Shown: positions 1 through 8,927 of the stretch, piece by piece
How the letters are laid out: each line of letters opens with the position of its first letter
How positions within the stretch are numbered: position 1 is the stretch's first letter
NCBI RefSeq assembly: GCF_019457635.1
Contig: NZ_CP080412.1
Location: forward strand, 806,001 to 870,000
Origin: Shewanella mangrovisoli
Lineage (GTDB): Bacteria > Pseudomonadota > Gammaproteobacteria > Enterobacterales > Shewanellaceae
DNA: 64,000 bases
Reading direction: 5' to 3'
Translations under genes and position numbers: made by a program
The notes under the pieces: model-generated
Databases searched by the model: none
What the model saw: the letters and a program-made list of their open reading frames with translations, nothing else
What the model was told of the DNA's origin: nothing

Positions 1-205
1 TGAGCATATCGTTGGTGATGATATCCAGTTTTTTCTGGGTTTCACCTTGCACGTTTTCCTGTTCGGTCGCGCCTAACACACCAGCTAAGGCACCGTGGCG
101 CACGGCATGACTGATGGCTTTGGAGGTGTCGGCTAAGGTCAAAATCAGTTGCGAGAGGGATTCGTTCACTGCCTTTGAGGTTAAGTGCTGGGCAAGAGTC
201 TGCAT
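1..205 (-). CDS. fbp: Fructose-1,6-bisphosphatase class 1, N-terminal part (cut by window start)
   Basis: Only the first 68 codons are in the window; the gene continues to the left of base 1. The protein would hydrolyse fructose 1,6-bisphosphate to fructose 6-phosphate in gluconeogenesis, in the cytoplasm. The reading frame starts [10 protein letters not shown] and runs through [14 protein letters not shown] and [11 protein letters not shown], which match the start of class 1 FBPases from Shewanella as I remember them. The ATG at 205-203 has an AAAGGA Shine-Dalgarno sequence six bases upstream. It is divergent from the downstream peptidase gene. The catalytic residues lie outside the window, so activity cannot be judged. 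Confidence 0.9.
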
Positions 206-501
206 GTTAGGTCCTTTAGGGGTTCAACATTGAGGTCAATTTCATTATTTGCCGCGAATAATAACTCAGTTAGTCGACAATTTCAGCGATGTTGCTGTGG
301 GTTTTAATCAATTTAAGCCAAGAGGGTTATCCCTTTGTGTCAGACTGAGTGGGTTATCTTGAAAATTGAGCTAACCGCAGGAGTTCGCCAGCTAATTTGT
401 ATCTGCATATTGCCTGCGCTTTTTATTTAGGCTTTGCCTTGGCACAATGACGGCAGTTTTTGATCGCCACCTTAAGGCGAATATGCTTCCAAGGAATAAT
501 A

Positions 502-2793
502 ATGACTAAAAATGGGTTAGCTTCTTCCCTGCGCTCGGTGACATTGGGCGCCTCATCCCTACTGATAGCGAGTCAACTGGCCATGGTTTCTAGCGCGATA
601 TTGACCCCCGCCTACGCGCTTGAGGGCGGCACAACGCCGCTGACTATCGAGCGCATGAATGCGTCGCCTGCCTTAGCGGGCACCAGCCCCCGTGGATTAA
701 AATTATCCCCCGATGGTCAAAGGGTGACCTACCTTGCGGGACGTAAAGACAACCAAAACTTTTACGATCTCTGGCAGATGGATGTGAAGACGGGCAAATC
801 TAGTCTGTTGCTGAACGCCGATAAGCTGGCGAGCAATGAGTTATCCGATGAAGAAAAGGCCCGCCGCGAGCGCCAACGTATTTATGGCGAAGGCATTATG
901 GAATATTTCTGGGCGGACGATAGCAAGGCGCTGTTGATCCCTGCCTCGGGTAATCTGTATTACTTCTCCTTAGCGGATAACAGCGTTAGCCAACTGCCGA
1001 TAGGCGAGGGCTTTGCCACCGATGCGCGCCTATCGCCCAAGGGTAATTTTGTGTCCTTCGTGCGGGACCAAAATCTGTATGTGCTCAATTTAGCGACTAA
1101 AAAGCTTGAGGCCATGACCACTGACGGTGGCGGCGCGATTAAAAATGCCATGGCGGAATTTGTCGCCCAGGAAGAAATGGATCGCATGACAGGTTACTGG
1201 TGGGCGCCCGATGAGTCGGCCATCGCCTTTACCCGTATCGATGAGTCGGGCGTTGAGTTAGTTACTCGCAATGAAATCTACGCCGATGGCATTAAGCTTA
1301 CCGAGCAGCGTTATCCGGCTGCGGGCAAAAACAATGTCGAGATCCAACTGGGCGTGGTGACGTTAAGCAATAAAGCCATCAATTGGGTGACCTTAAGTGA
1401 TGATAAAAATAAGGATATTTACCTGCCTCGCGTCGATTGGTTGCCCGATAGCAAGCATTTATCCTTCCAGTGGCAGAGCCGCGATCAGCAAAAATTAGAT
1501 CTGCAACTGGTGGCTCTCGATGCGCTGACCAAGCCGAAAACCTTAGTTAAAGAGCGTAGCGATGCTTGGGTGAATCTTAACAATGACCCGCACTTCTTAA
1601 AGCAGCAATCGGCGTTTATCTGGGCCTCGGAGCGTGACGGCTTTAATCATCTTTATTTGTTTGACCTAAAAGGTAAGCTGAAGACGCAACTGACCAAGGG
1701 CAATTGGGCGGTCGATGAGCTGGAATATATCGATGAAACCGCAGGTTGGGTGTATTTCACTGGCCGTAAAGATACCCCAATCGAAAAACACCTCTACCGT
1801 GTGCCGTTAGAGGGTGGCAAAGTTGAGCGCGTGAGCAGCGAGGCGGGGATGCACAATCCGGTATTTGCCGATAGTCAAAGCGTGTATCTAGATTATTTCA
1901 ATAGCTTATCTCAGCCACCACAGATCAGTTTGCACGGCGATAAGGGCCAACACTTGGCGTGGGTGGAGCAGAACCAAGTCAAAGCGGGTCATCCTTTGTA
2001 TGACTATGCTGGCCTGTGGCAACTGCCAGAGTTTAAAGAGCTCAAGGCGGAAGACGGACAAGTCCTGCAAACGCGCCTCTTTAAACCTGTGCCCTTCGAT
2101 GCGACCAAAAAGTACCCCGTAGTCGTGCGCGTATATGGCGGCCCGCATGCGCAATTGGTTACCAATAGCTGGAGTGAGCAGGATTACTTTACCCAATACT
2201 TAGTGCAGCAAGGTTATGTGGTATTTCAACTGGATAACCGCGGCAGCGCCCACAGAGGCACCCAGTTCGAGCAAGTAATTTACCGTCACTTGGGCGAAGC
2301 GGAAGTGAATGACCAAAAGGTTGGCGTCGATTATCTGCGCAGCTTGCCCTTTGTCGATAGCAACAACGTGGCGATTTATGGCCACAGCTACGGCGGTTAT
2401 ATGGCCTTGATGAGCCTGTTTAAGGCGCCGGATTACTTTAAGGCGGCGATTTCGGGCGCGCCCGTCACCGATTGGCGCTTGTACGACACTCACTACACCG
2501 AGCGTTATCTTGCCCATCCCGCGAATAATGAACAAGGTTACGAAGCCAGTAGCGTGTTCCCCTATGTGAAAAACTACCAGTCGGGGCTGTTGATGTACCA
2601 CGGCATGGCCGACGATAACGTGTTGTTTGAAAACAGCACTCGCGTGTACAAGGCGTTGCAGGACGAAGGTAAACTGTTCCAGATGATTGATTATCCGGGT
2701 TCTAAGCATTCGATGCGCGGTGAGAAAGTGCGTAATCACTTATATCGCTCGCTGGCGGATTTCCTCGATAGGCAGCTTAAAAGCGGCAAATAA
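502..2793 (+). CDS. S9 family prolyl oligopeptidase, DPP-IV type, secreted
   Basis: A 763-residue serine peptidase predicted to cleave dipeptides from peptide N-termini outside the cytoplasm. It has an N-terminal signal sequence (hydrophobic to about residue 35, ending PAYA), a beta-propeller region with the DPP-IV-type EFVAQEEM glutamate motif near residue 230, and a C-terminal alpha/beta hydrolase domain. The catalytic triad is visible as Ser629 in GHSYGG, Asp704 in ADDN and His736 in SKHS. I chose the ATG at 502 because AAGGA lies seven bases upstream; a TTG at 460 in the same frame has no such site and would bury the signal peptide. A strong terminator follows. Peptide use as a nutrient fits the Shewanella lifestyle, but the exact specificity is inferred. 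Confidence 0.9.
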   Translation: MTKNGLASSLRSVTLGASSLLIASQLAMVSSAILTPAYALEGGTTPLTIERMNASPALAGTSPRGLKLSPDGQRVTYLAGRKDNQNFYDLWQMDVKTGKSSLLLNADKLASNELSDEEKARRERQRIYGEGIMEYFWADDSKALLIPASGNLYYFSLADNSVSQLPIGEGFATDARLSPKGNFVSFVRDQNLYVLNLATKKLEAMTTDGGGAIKNAMAEFVAQEEMDRMTGYWWAPDESAIAFTRIDESGVELVTRNEIYADGIKLTEQRYPAAGKNNVEIQLGVVTLSNKAINWVTLSDDKNKDIYLPRVDWLPDSKHLSFQWQSRDQQKLDLQLVALDALTKPKTLVKERSDAWVNLNNDPHFLKQQSAFIWASERDGFNHLYLFDLKGKLKTQLTKGNWAVDELEYIDETAGWVYFTGRKDTPIEKHLYRVPLEGGKVERVSSEAGMHNPVFADSQSVYLDYFNSLSQPPQISLHGDKGQHLAWVEQNQVKAGHPLYDYAGLWQLPEFKELKAEDGQVLQTRLFKPVPFDATKKYPVVVRVYGGPHAQLVTNSWSEQDYFTQYLVQQGYVVFQLDNRGSAHRGTQFEQVIYRHLGEAEVNDQKVGVDYLRSLPFVDSNNVAIYGHSYGGYMALMSLFKAPDYFKAAISGAPVTDWRLYDTHYTERYLAHPANNEQGYEASSVFPYVKNYQSGLLMYHGMADDNVLFENSTRVYKALQDEGKLFQMIDYPGSKHSMRGEKVRNHLYRSLADFLDRQLKSGK

Positions 2794-2853
2794 CTTACGG
2801 CTGAGCGCTGTTTAACCAAGCGTATGCAGTTAATCTAGCGCATGCAGTTATCC

Positions 2854-2884
2854 AAGAGTGAGGTTAACACCTCACTCTTTTTTT
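2854..2884 (+). terminator. Rho-independent terminator after the S9 peptidase
   Basis: Perfect 11-bp stem AAGAGTGAGGT / ACCTCACTCTT (2854-2864 and 2869-2879) with a four-base loop, running into a T tract up to 2884. Confidence 0.9.
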
Positions 2885-2896
2885 ACGCGGTATTTG

Positions 2897-2932
2897 GCTA
2901 ATACCTTAGCTAACACCTTAGCTAACACCTTA
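2897..2932. repeat. Three tandem 12-bp repeats
   Basis: Unit GCTAACACCTTA occurs three times head to tail (2897-2908, 2909-2920, 2921-2932); the first copy has one change (AATACC). It lies in the gap between the peptidase terminator and the arcA terminator. No function is evident. Confidence 0.8.
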
Positions 2933-3086
2933 GTTAAGGCTGTGGAGAGCACTTAGTCGTGAGTAACTGCTCCATTCCAATTGATACGCTTAAAGTTTGC
3001 GATGGCTATTTAAGCTTGGCCTTTCAAGCTTAGGTTTATTGATTGGGATAAAGCGGGGCTGAGGATTGGCGATATTACAGAGATAA

Positions 3087-3117
3087 AAAAACCAGATCCG
3101 AGGATCTGGTTTTTATT
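3087..3117. terminator. Terminator after arcA (works on the minus strand, symmetric)
   Basis: Stem AACCAGATC / GATCTGGTT around a CGAG loop at about 3090-3111, flanked by A and T runs, so it can end transcription on either strand. It lies just beyond the arcA stop codon. Confidence 0.85.
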
Positions 3118-3137
3118 ATTCAAACGGACTTAGAAGA

Positions 3138-3854
3138 TTAGTCTTCTAAGTTACCGCAGAAACGGTAGCCTTCACCGTGGATAGTCGCGATGATTTCTGG
3201 CGTATCTGGCAAGCTTTCGAAGTGCTTACGGATACGACGGATAGTCACGTCAACAGTACGGTCGTGTGGCTTTAACTCACGGCCGGTCATCTTCATCAGC
3301 AGATCGGCACGAGTTAAGATTTTGCCTGGGTTTTCAACAAAGTGCAGCATAGCGCGGAATTCGCTACGTGGCAGTTTGTAAGACTCACCCTGTGGGCTCA
3401 CTAGAGAACGGCTATTGATCTCTAGGCTCCAATCGTTGAAACGGTAGTACTCGACAGAGCTCTTTTCTTCGACTTCGTTACCAGCGCTATTCACACGAGT
3501 CAGAAGGTTGCGAGCACGAATCGTCAATTCACGTGGGTTGAACGGCTTGGTAATATAATCGTCCGCGCCAATTTCAAGTCCAAGGATTTTGTCGACTTCG
3601 TTGTCACGGCCTGTCAGGAAGATCAGACCGATGTTGTTGATTTCACGTAATTCACGTGCCAACAACAGACCGTTTTTACCTGGTAGGTTAATGTCCATAA
3701 CCACTAGGTTAATTTTGTTTTCCTGCATAGCCTTATGCATTTCTGCGCCATCATTGGCCTCAGTTACCACATACCCTTCTGCCTCGAAAATACTTCTCAG
3801 CGTGTTACGGGTAACGGCTTCATCTTCAACGATCAGAATGTGCGGATTTTGCAT
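3138..3854 (-). CDS. arcA: Aerobic respiration control response regulator ArcA
   Basis: A 238-residue OmpR/PhoB-type response regulator. The receiver domain (residues 1-120) carries the acidic pocket (VEDE, residues 9-12), the phospho-acceptor Asp54 in VVMDINLPG and the conserved TKPF lysine. The winged-helix DNA-binding domain spans about 135-235, with [16 protein letters not shown] as its recognition region. In Shewanella, ArcA controls the shift between oxygen and other electron acceptors and is phosphorylated through a split ArcS/HptA system rather than a classical ArcB (known for the genus, not visible here). Length and sequence match the family. The gene stands alone, with a long AT-rich leader. 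Confidence 0.97.
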   Translation of the reverse strand: MQNPHILIVEDEAVTRNTLRSIFEAEGYVVTEANDGAEMHKAMQENKINLVVMDINLPGKNGLLLARELREINNIGLIFLTGRDNEVDKILGLEIGADDYITKPFNPRELTIRARNLLTRVNSAGNEVEEKSSVEYYRFNDWSLEINSRSLVSPQGESYKLPRSEFRAMLHFVENPGKILTRADLLMKMTGRELKPHDRTVDVTIRRIRKHFESLPDTPEIIATIHGEGYRFCGNLED

Positions 3855-4441
3855 ATTAATTACCTAAATTTTAACCAATTTTATTCTAACCATAAGGACC
3901 GCTTACATCGGATCCTTATATTCATAAAATGTTGATACTTCCTCTAACTGCTCTGTGCTTCAAAGGAAAGATCTTTACGGCGACACATCAGGATGTATAT
4001 AAAGTGCACGTTTAAAGTGTAATACGATAAAACGTAACCAGTATCAACTTCGATAAGCAATAGTTATAAATAGTTCCTTAACTATTGTTTTTTTTTAAAA
4101 TGTTTAAATGATAACTCAAATGTAGAACACATTTTAAAAGATGTCTGGCTAGCCTTGGGTGATTTCACAGAGGAATCTAACAAACCCTTGTCAAGATTAA
4201 GCAAACTTAATGTTATCTGCTCAACTAGCCAATGGCGTCATTGTACTCGTTTTAGGCATTTGTTAACAAATGAAATGTTAACAAATTTCTGGATGAGGCC
4301 CTGATTTACCATGATATTTACTTTAGTCATTGATTAGTATAACTAATGTATTTTTGATTCTTGTGAGCCAGTTCACGCCTCTTTGGATTTTGGAGGCGCT
4401 CTGCTACACTAACCCGGGTTCATTTTTCGACTAGACTACCA
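3855..4441. other. Long AT-rich divergent intergenic region between arcA and the DUF3293 gene
   Basis: No credible ORF is seen in these 587 bases. The half near arcA must hold the arcA promoter(s). A direct repeat of GTTAACAAA at 4262 and 4277 (15-base period) and several A/T tracts are present. The half near 4442 carries a CRP-like site and a -10-like TACACT at 4405-4410 with TTTGGA 17 bases upstream. Confidence 0.6.
4362..4377 (+). promoter_or_regulatory. CRP-like binding site upstream of the DUF3293 gene
   Basis: TGTGA-N6-TCACG matches 9 of 10 fixed positions of the TGTGA-N6-TCACA CRP consensus. It lies about 47 bases upstream of the start expected from the TACACT -10 element at 4405-4410. 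CRP is a main regulator of anaerobic respiration in Shewanella (known); occupancy here is inferred. Confidence 0.45.
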
Positions 4442-4876
4442 ATGGACAACATGACTCAAGATTTGTGGCAGCATTACCAGAAGCCGTTGTTTTTGCTTAC
4501 TCAAGCATTATCCTGTGATTTTTCCTTTGCTGTAATTACCGCCCATAATCCCGCTTCAACCCTCCTCAGTCCCAGCCAAAACCGTTTACTCGACCGCCAA
4601 CTTCTCCGTGATATTGAATTAATCGGCAGCCCCTATCGTGCAATGGTGGGCGCATCGCCAGATTTATCCCATATGGAAAAGAGCTGGGCGGTGTTTGTCG
4701 ATAGAAGCATGGCGCTGCAGTTAGGGAAAAAGTTTAATCAATATGCCATCTATATGGTGGAAAAGGGTGAGGTGAGTTTAGTGCCTTGCACCTTAGCCGG
4801 GCATGATGAAGTGTGTTTAGGCCTGTTTAATGATCACGTGCGTTTGGTTTACGAACTGCCCGATCTAGCGACCTAA
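4442..4876 (+). CDS. DUF3293 domain-containing protein
   Basis: A 144-residue soluble protein without signal peptide or membrane segment. It contains the VITAHNPAS block near residue 37, a ranked NRLLDRQLLRDI helix, an EKSWAVFVD block near residue 80 and the FNQYAIYMVE segment, which together resemble DUF3293 proteins as I recall them. The function of that family is not known. It is a single gene with its own promoter region and a CRP-like site, between arcA and the lysC leader. The start ATG fits the promoter spacing; a second ATG lies three codons in. Confidence 0.75.
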   Translation: MDNMTQDLWQHYQKPLFLLTQALSCDFSFAVITAHNPASTLLSPSQNRLLDRQLLRDIELIGSPYRAMVGASPDLSHMEKSWAVFVDRSMALQLGKKFNQYAIYMVEKGEVSLVPCTLAGHDEVCLGLFNDHVRLVYELPDLAT

Positions 4877-5121
4877 CTGCGAGCGTTTTTTGCTATTTTC
4901 TTATCCGGCTTTGCCTGTAAAGGGCAAGGCTCGGTCACTTCTTTTTTAATCCTTTGAATGTCTGTTCGATACCTCGCCGCCATTTTTTGCTTTGGCTTTA
5001 CCGCTAAATTGCTCATTGTTTTTAAAAGCGTTTATTGAATTTGTTTATGCGATGTGAAATTAGCATTGACTTCATTAGGGGTTTATTGCTACTTTTTTCG
5101 TCCCTTTCCGGCGGAAAGGAA

Positions 5122-5286
5122 CAGAAGAGGAGCGTTAACTAGGTAGTCAGTCAGAGGAGCACAAACTCCAGCGATGATTGATGAGGGAGATTAACGCCGA
5201 GGCATAGATGTGGTTGCTGCATGTTTATGTCGGTCGCTTAGGCTGAATCCTAACGATTGTCACCTGTAATTGGTGGAGAGCTTCTG
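5122..5286 (+). ncRNA. Lysine riboswitch (L box) aptamer in the lysC leader
   Basis: The leader of lysC carries the lysine-aptamer landmarks in order: AGAAGAGGAGCG at the 5' end, GAGGGAGA and ACGCCGAGG in the core, the CTGCATG and GGCTGAATCC segments, and a GGTGGAGAGCTTCTG 3' end. The closing P1 helix can be read exactly: CAGAAG at 5122-5127 pairs with CTTCTG at 5281-5286. When lysine binds, such elements shut down lysine-sensitive aspartokinase expression (established for the class). No clear U-tract terminator follows, so control probably acts on translation. Confidence 0.9.
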
Positions 5287-5434
5287 GTGACGATTGCTGT
5301 TTCCCTTCTATTGGGGTGCGTATCATTGAGCACCAGGCTCTTCGAACGAAGTTGGTTCGGAGCGTAATCATGTTAGTTAATCAAGATCTTATCCTAGTTT
5401 GTGCCGTGTCTTCTGCTTCTGCGGAGGTACGATA
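5287..5434 (+). promoter_or_regulatory. lysC leader expression platform
   Basis: Between the aptamer and the lysC start lies a hairpin, GCTC-TT-CGAAC ... GTTCG-G-AGC (about 5338-5364), without a following T run. Two further copies of the P1 3' strand, CTTCTG at 5410-5415 and 5416-5421, sit directly before the Shine-Dalgarno GGAGG (5423-5427). These could pair with CAGAAG of P1 in place of the aptamer strand. That suggests, but does not prove, a switch that hides or exposes the ribosome binding site. Confidence 0.5.
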
Positions 5435-6790
5435 ATGTCTCTTGTTGTCGCAAAATTTGGTGGTACCTCAGTCGCCGATTACGATGCAATGAATCGCTGC
5501 GCCGATATCGTACTGGGCAATCCTGATTGCCGTTTAGTGGTGGTTAGCGCCTCCAGTGGCGTGACTAACCTTTTGGTTGAGCTCACCCAAGAGTCGATGA
5601 ACGACGATAGTCGTTTACAGCGCTTAAAGCAAATTGCGCAAATTCAATACGCTATCTTAGATAAACTGGGTCGTCCCAACGATGTAGCCGCGGCATTGGA
5701 TAAGCTGTTAAGCCGTATGGCGGTATTGAGCGAAGCGCTAGCATCTCAGCGCAGCAAGGCCACCATGGATGAGTTATTGTCCCTTGGCGAGCAGTGTTCG
5801 TCGGCATTATTTGCGGCGGTATTACGGGAAAAAGGCGCCAACTCGAGTGCCTTCGATGTGCGCCGAGTGCTGCGCACCGACAGCCATTTTGGCCGCGCCG
5901 AGCCACAGGTTGAGCAAATTGCCTCTCTCTCACGTGAGCATTTACTGCCGCTGTTATCTGAACAAGTGATTGTGACTCAAGGCTTTATTGGTTCAGATGA
6001 GGCGGGACAAACCACCACGCTTGGCCGTGGCGGTAGCGACTATTCTGCGGCACTGTTAGCCGAAGCTTTAAAAGCCTCCGCGGTTGAGATTTGGACCGAT
6101 GTGGCCGGGATTTACACAACTGATCCACGCCTTGCGCCAAACGCCCATCCTATAGCCGAAATCAGTTTTAACGAAGCCGCCGAAATGGCGACTTTCGGTG
6201 CTAAAGTGCTGCACCCTGCGACGATTCTGCCTGCGGTGCGCCAACAAATTCAAGTGTTTGTCGGCTCAAGTAAGGAGCCTGAAAAGGGCGGTACGTGGAT
6301 CCGTCATCAGGTTGAAGATGCGCCCGTGTTTCGCGCGGTTGCGTTGCGCCGCGACCAAACGCTACTCAATTTACACAGCCTGCAAATGCTGCATGCTCAG
6401 GGCTTCTTGGCTGAAACCTTTGCCACCTTGGCAAGACATAAGATCAGTGTGGACTTGATCACCACCTCCGAAGTTAACGTATCGCTTACCCTAGATAAAA
6501 CTGGCTCTGATTCGAGCGGCCAGGGGCTATTGAGCGAAGCGCTGTTGCAGGAATTATCACAGCATTGCCGCGTGCGTGTTGAAGATGGTTTAGCACTGGT
6601 GGCGATTATCGGTAACCGGATTGCCACCACTGCGGGCATTTGCCGCCGGGTGTTTGAAGTGCTTGAGCCCCACAATGTGCGCATGATCTGCCAAGGCGCC
6701 AGCCCGCATAACTTGTGCGTATTGGTAGCCGAATCAGAAGCGGCGCAAGTGGTTAAAGCCCTACACGAAAACCTGTTCGAAGGTGCGTAA
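5435..6790 (+). CDS. lysC: Lysine-sensitive aspartokinase III
   Basis: Phosphorylates aspartate as the first step of the aspartate family pathway (lysine, threonine, methionine, diaminopimelate). 451 residues, close to the 449 of the E. coli enzyme. The catalytic domain starts with KFGGTS (residues 7-12) and has TTLGRGGSDYSA and EIWTDVAGIYTTDPR; paired ACT regulatory domains occupy about 300-450. The ATG at 5435 is chosen because GGAGG lies eight bases upstream; a TTG at 5399 would place coding sequence in the leader. The lysine riboswitch upstream agrees with the lysine-feedback isozyme. A deacylase-like gene follows after one base. Confidence 0.96.
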   Translation: MSLVVAKFGGTSVADYDAMNRCADIVLGNPDCRLVVVSASSGVTNLLVELTQESMNDDSRLQRLKQIAQIQYAILDKLGRPNDVAAALDKLLSRMAVLSEALASQRSKATMDELLSLGEQCSSALFAAVLREKGANSSAFDVRRVLRTDSHFGRAEPQVEQIASLSREHLLPLLSEQVIVTQGFIGSDEAGQTTTLGRGGSDYSAALLAEALKASAVEIWTDVAGIYTTDPRLAPNAHPIAEISFNEAAEMATFGAKVLHPATILPAVRQQIQVFVGSSKEPEKGGTWIRHQVEDAPVFRAVALRRDQTLLNLHSLQMLHAQGFLAETFATLARHKISVDLITTSEVNVSLTLDKTGSDSSGQGLLSEALLQELSQHCRVRVEDGLALVAIIGNRIATTAGICRRVFEVLEPHNVRMICQGASPHNLCVLVAESEAAQVVKALHENLFEGA

Positions 6791-6791
6791 T

Positions 6792-7907
6792 ATGCAACCG
6801 ACTGCATCGTCTTTAACCATTGGGGAGCTTGCCGCAGGGCAAGCACTCACCCTGCCGATTTACCACTTTAAGCCAAGTGGCCAAGTCGCTGGCCCTAAAG
6901 TGTATATTCAGGCCAATGTTCACGGCGCCGAGGTGCAGGGCAATGCGGTGATTTTTCAATTGATGAAGCAGCTCGAGCACTGCGACATCTTAGGGGAAAT
7001 CACCTTAGTGCCCTTAGCGAATCCGCTGGGGATAAATCAAAAGAGTGGCGAGTTTACGCTGGGACGTTTTGACCCTATCACAGGGGCAAACTGGAACCGC
7101 GAGTACTTAAATCATTCGATTGATTTACCCGCTTGGTACCGTGAACATGCCGAGCTGAGCGATAGCGCGCTTATCCAAGCTTACCGCAGCACCTTAGTTG
7201 AGGCGTGTCAGCAGCGTTTGCGCAACGAGTGGGGCGTGACGACAGGCCACAGATTAGCGGTTAACCTGCAGGCCATGGCCCACGAGGCGGATATTGTATT
7301 GGATCTGCATACCGGGCCTAAATCCTGTAAACACTTGTATTGCCCTGAATATGACCTTACAGCGGCGCAGTATTTCTCGATTCCTTACACCTTAGTGATC
7401 CCCAATAGTTTTGGCGGGGCTATGGATGAAGCGGCATTTTGCCCTTGGTGGCAATTGAGTGAAGTCGCTAAAGCACAGGGGCGGGATCTCGAGATCGCCG
7501 TTTCGGCCTTTACCTTGGAACTGGCGAGCCAAGAACGCATTTGCCTTGAGGATGCTTTAGTCGATGCTCAGGGGATTTTGGCCTACTTGAGTCATCGTGG
7601 GGTGATCGCCGAGCGAGTGGCGCCCGCAAAGATGCCGCGTTTTGGCTGTTATCTTAAGGATTACAAAAAGTACCATGCGCCTATGGCGGGATTGGTGGAA
7701 TATGTGGCGCCCGTGGGAGAACTGCTGGCGGCGGGTGAGACCTTAGTCAATCTGCTGCGCCTTGACTTATATGGCAGTGAGCTGGAACTGACGACGCTAA
7801 GTTTGCCGCAGGATTGTGTGCCCATACTCCATTTTGCCTCGGCGTCAGTGCATCAAGGCACTGAGCTGTATAAAGTCATGACGAATCTGTTTGAGTTGCC
7901 GCAGTAA
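6792..7907 (+). CDS. Succinylglutamate desuccinylase/aspartoacylase-family zinc protein (M14-like)
   Basis: A 371-residue cytoplasmic protein of the AstE/AspA-like zinc carboxypeptidase superfamily. Zinc ligands are visible as His44 and Glu47 (VHGAEVQGN) and His173 (DLHTG), and a C-terminal beta domain (about 285-371) resembles the family's lipoyl-like tail. Family members hydrolyse N-acylated amino acids; the substrate here is unknown. It is translationally close to lysC (one base between stop and ATG; GAAGGT as ribosome site inside the lysC end), so it may share riboswitch control. A GTG at 6783 overlapping lysC is an alternative start. A link to lysine metabolism is only inference from position. 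Confidence 0.85.
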   Translation: MQPTASSLTIGELAAGQALTLPIYHFKPSGQVAGPKVYIQANVHGAEVQGNAVIFQLMKQLEHCDILGEITLVPLANPLGINQKSGEFTLGRFDPITGANWNREYLNHSIDLPAWYREHAELSDSALIQAYRSTLVEACQQRLRNEWGVTTGHRLAVNLQAMAHEADIVLDLHTGPKSCKHLYCPEYDLTAAQYFSIPYTLVIPNSFGGAMDEAAFCPWWQLSEVAKAQGRDLEIAVSAFTLELASQERICLEDALVDAQGILAYLSHRGVIAERVAPAKMPRFGCYLKDYKKYHAPMAGLVEYVAPVGELLAAGETLVNLLRLDLYGSELELTTLSLPQDCVPILHFASASVHQGTELYKVMTNLFELPQ

Positions 7908-7924
7908 CGGCAATCCACAAAACA

Positions 7925-7953
7925 AAACGCCAATCATGTGATTGGCGTTTTTT
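7925..7953. terminator. Bidirectional terminator between the deacylase gene and zntB
   Basis: Stem AACGCCAATCA / TGATTGGCGTT with a two-base centre at about 7926-7949, with A and T runs on both sides. It serves the converging genes on both strands. Confidence 0.88.
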
Positions 7954-7961
7954 ATTCCAGT

Positions 7962-8927
7962 CTACAACCACTTAAAGCGATAGAAGAGTGCCATTTGCAG
8001 GGCGACCAGCGAGATAAGAATGCCGCAGAAGGTCGCAAAGGCCCAGGTGTTATCCGCACCGGGAATGCCGCCAATATTCACCCCAAGCAAGCCGGTTAAA
8101 AAGCCTAGCGGTAAGAAGATTGCCGAGACTAAGGATAAGAAATACAAGCGCTTGTTTAGCTGCTCCGATTGCTGGCTGAGTAATTCTTCCTGGGTCACAT
8201 TGGCTCGGTCACGCAGGGCGTCTAAGTCTTCAATGGTGCGAATAAGCTTATCCGTGGTTTCGCGCATCTTGAGTCTTTCGGGCTCGTTAAACAGTACAAA
8301 CTGATCGGACAGCATCTTAGCGTAAGCTTCTTTCTGCGGGCCTAAATAACGGCGCAGCGCCACGGTTTGCCTGCGTAGCTCGGCGATGTCAGTACGTAAA
8401 TCTTTCACATTGCCAGAGACCACTTGTTCTTCTAACTCCGACAGTTGCTCTTCGAGGGTGTCGATAAAATCAACTTTACGGGTGGTGAGTCTTTCGCAAA
8501 CGGCGACGATAAAGTCCCCAGTGGTGGTGGGACCTGCGCCTTCCATGATGAGTTCGGCAACATCTTTGACAGAGAGCAGCTCACGATCGCAGGTAGAGAT
8601 AATCCGCTGTTTATCCGCGTAAATACGCACCGCGACCATGTCTTCTGGGGCAGAATTGGGGTTTAAGTTAACCCCGCGTAGGGCCAGCAAAACGCCTTCA
8701 CCAGCCAGTACGGCTCGCGGGCGAGTATCCTGGGCGAGCAGGGCGTCGCTTTCGACTTTATTCAAGCCGCTATTTAATACCCAGTGGCGGGCTTTTTTGT
8801 GGCGATAACGTAGGTGTATCCAGATCAGCCCATCCTTGGGATCCCAGTTTTCAAGCTCTTCCGGGGTTAAGGTTGACCCTGCGCGCGCGCCGCTAAGCAC
8901 TAAGCTGTAGATAAATCCATCGTGCAT
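7962..8927 (-). CDS. zntB: CorA-family zinc transporter ZntB
   Basis: A 321-residue member of the CorA metal transporter superfamily. A large cytoplasmic N-terminal domain with long charged helices (about 150-255) is followed by two membrane helices at the C-terminus. The signature between them reads GVNIGGIPG (from about residue 282), which is the ZntB form rather than the CorA GMN form. The ending FKWL also matches E. coli ZntB. Zinc movement across the inner membrane is inferred from the family. I chose the ATG at 8927 (GGA seven bases upstream); an in-frame ATG at 8939 has its purine-rich stretch directly abutting and is less likely. Confidence 0.88.
   Translation of the reverse strand: MHDGFIYSLVLSGARAGSTLTPEELENWDPKDGLIWIHLRYRHKKARHWVLNSGLNKVESDALLAQDTRPRAVLAGEGVLLALRGVNLNPNSAPEDMVAVRIYADKQRIISTCDRELLSVKDVAELIMEGAGPTTTGDFIVAVCERLTTRKVDFIDTLEEQLSELEEQVVSGNVKDLRTDIAELRRQTVALRRYLGPQKEAYAKMLSDQFVLFNEPERLKMRETTDKLIRTIEDLDALRDRANVTQEELLSQQSEQLNKRLYFLSLVSAIFLPLGFLTGLLGVNIGGIPGADNTWAFATFCGILISLVALQMALFYRFKWL

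Noticed and set aside
460..501. TTG start for the S9 peptidase
   Set aside because: It would place 14 unrelated residues before the signal peptide and lacks a ribosome site, while AAGGA precedes the ATG at 502.
2200..2739. 179-codon minus-strand ORF inside the S9 peptidase gene
   Set aside because: It lies fully antisense to a conserved catalytic domain, has no family similarity and follows from the codon bias of the real gene.
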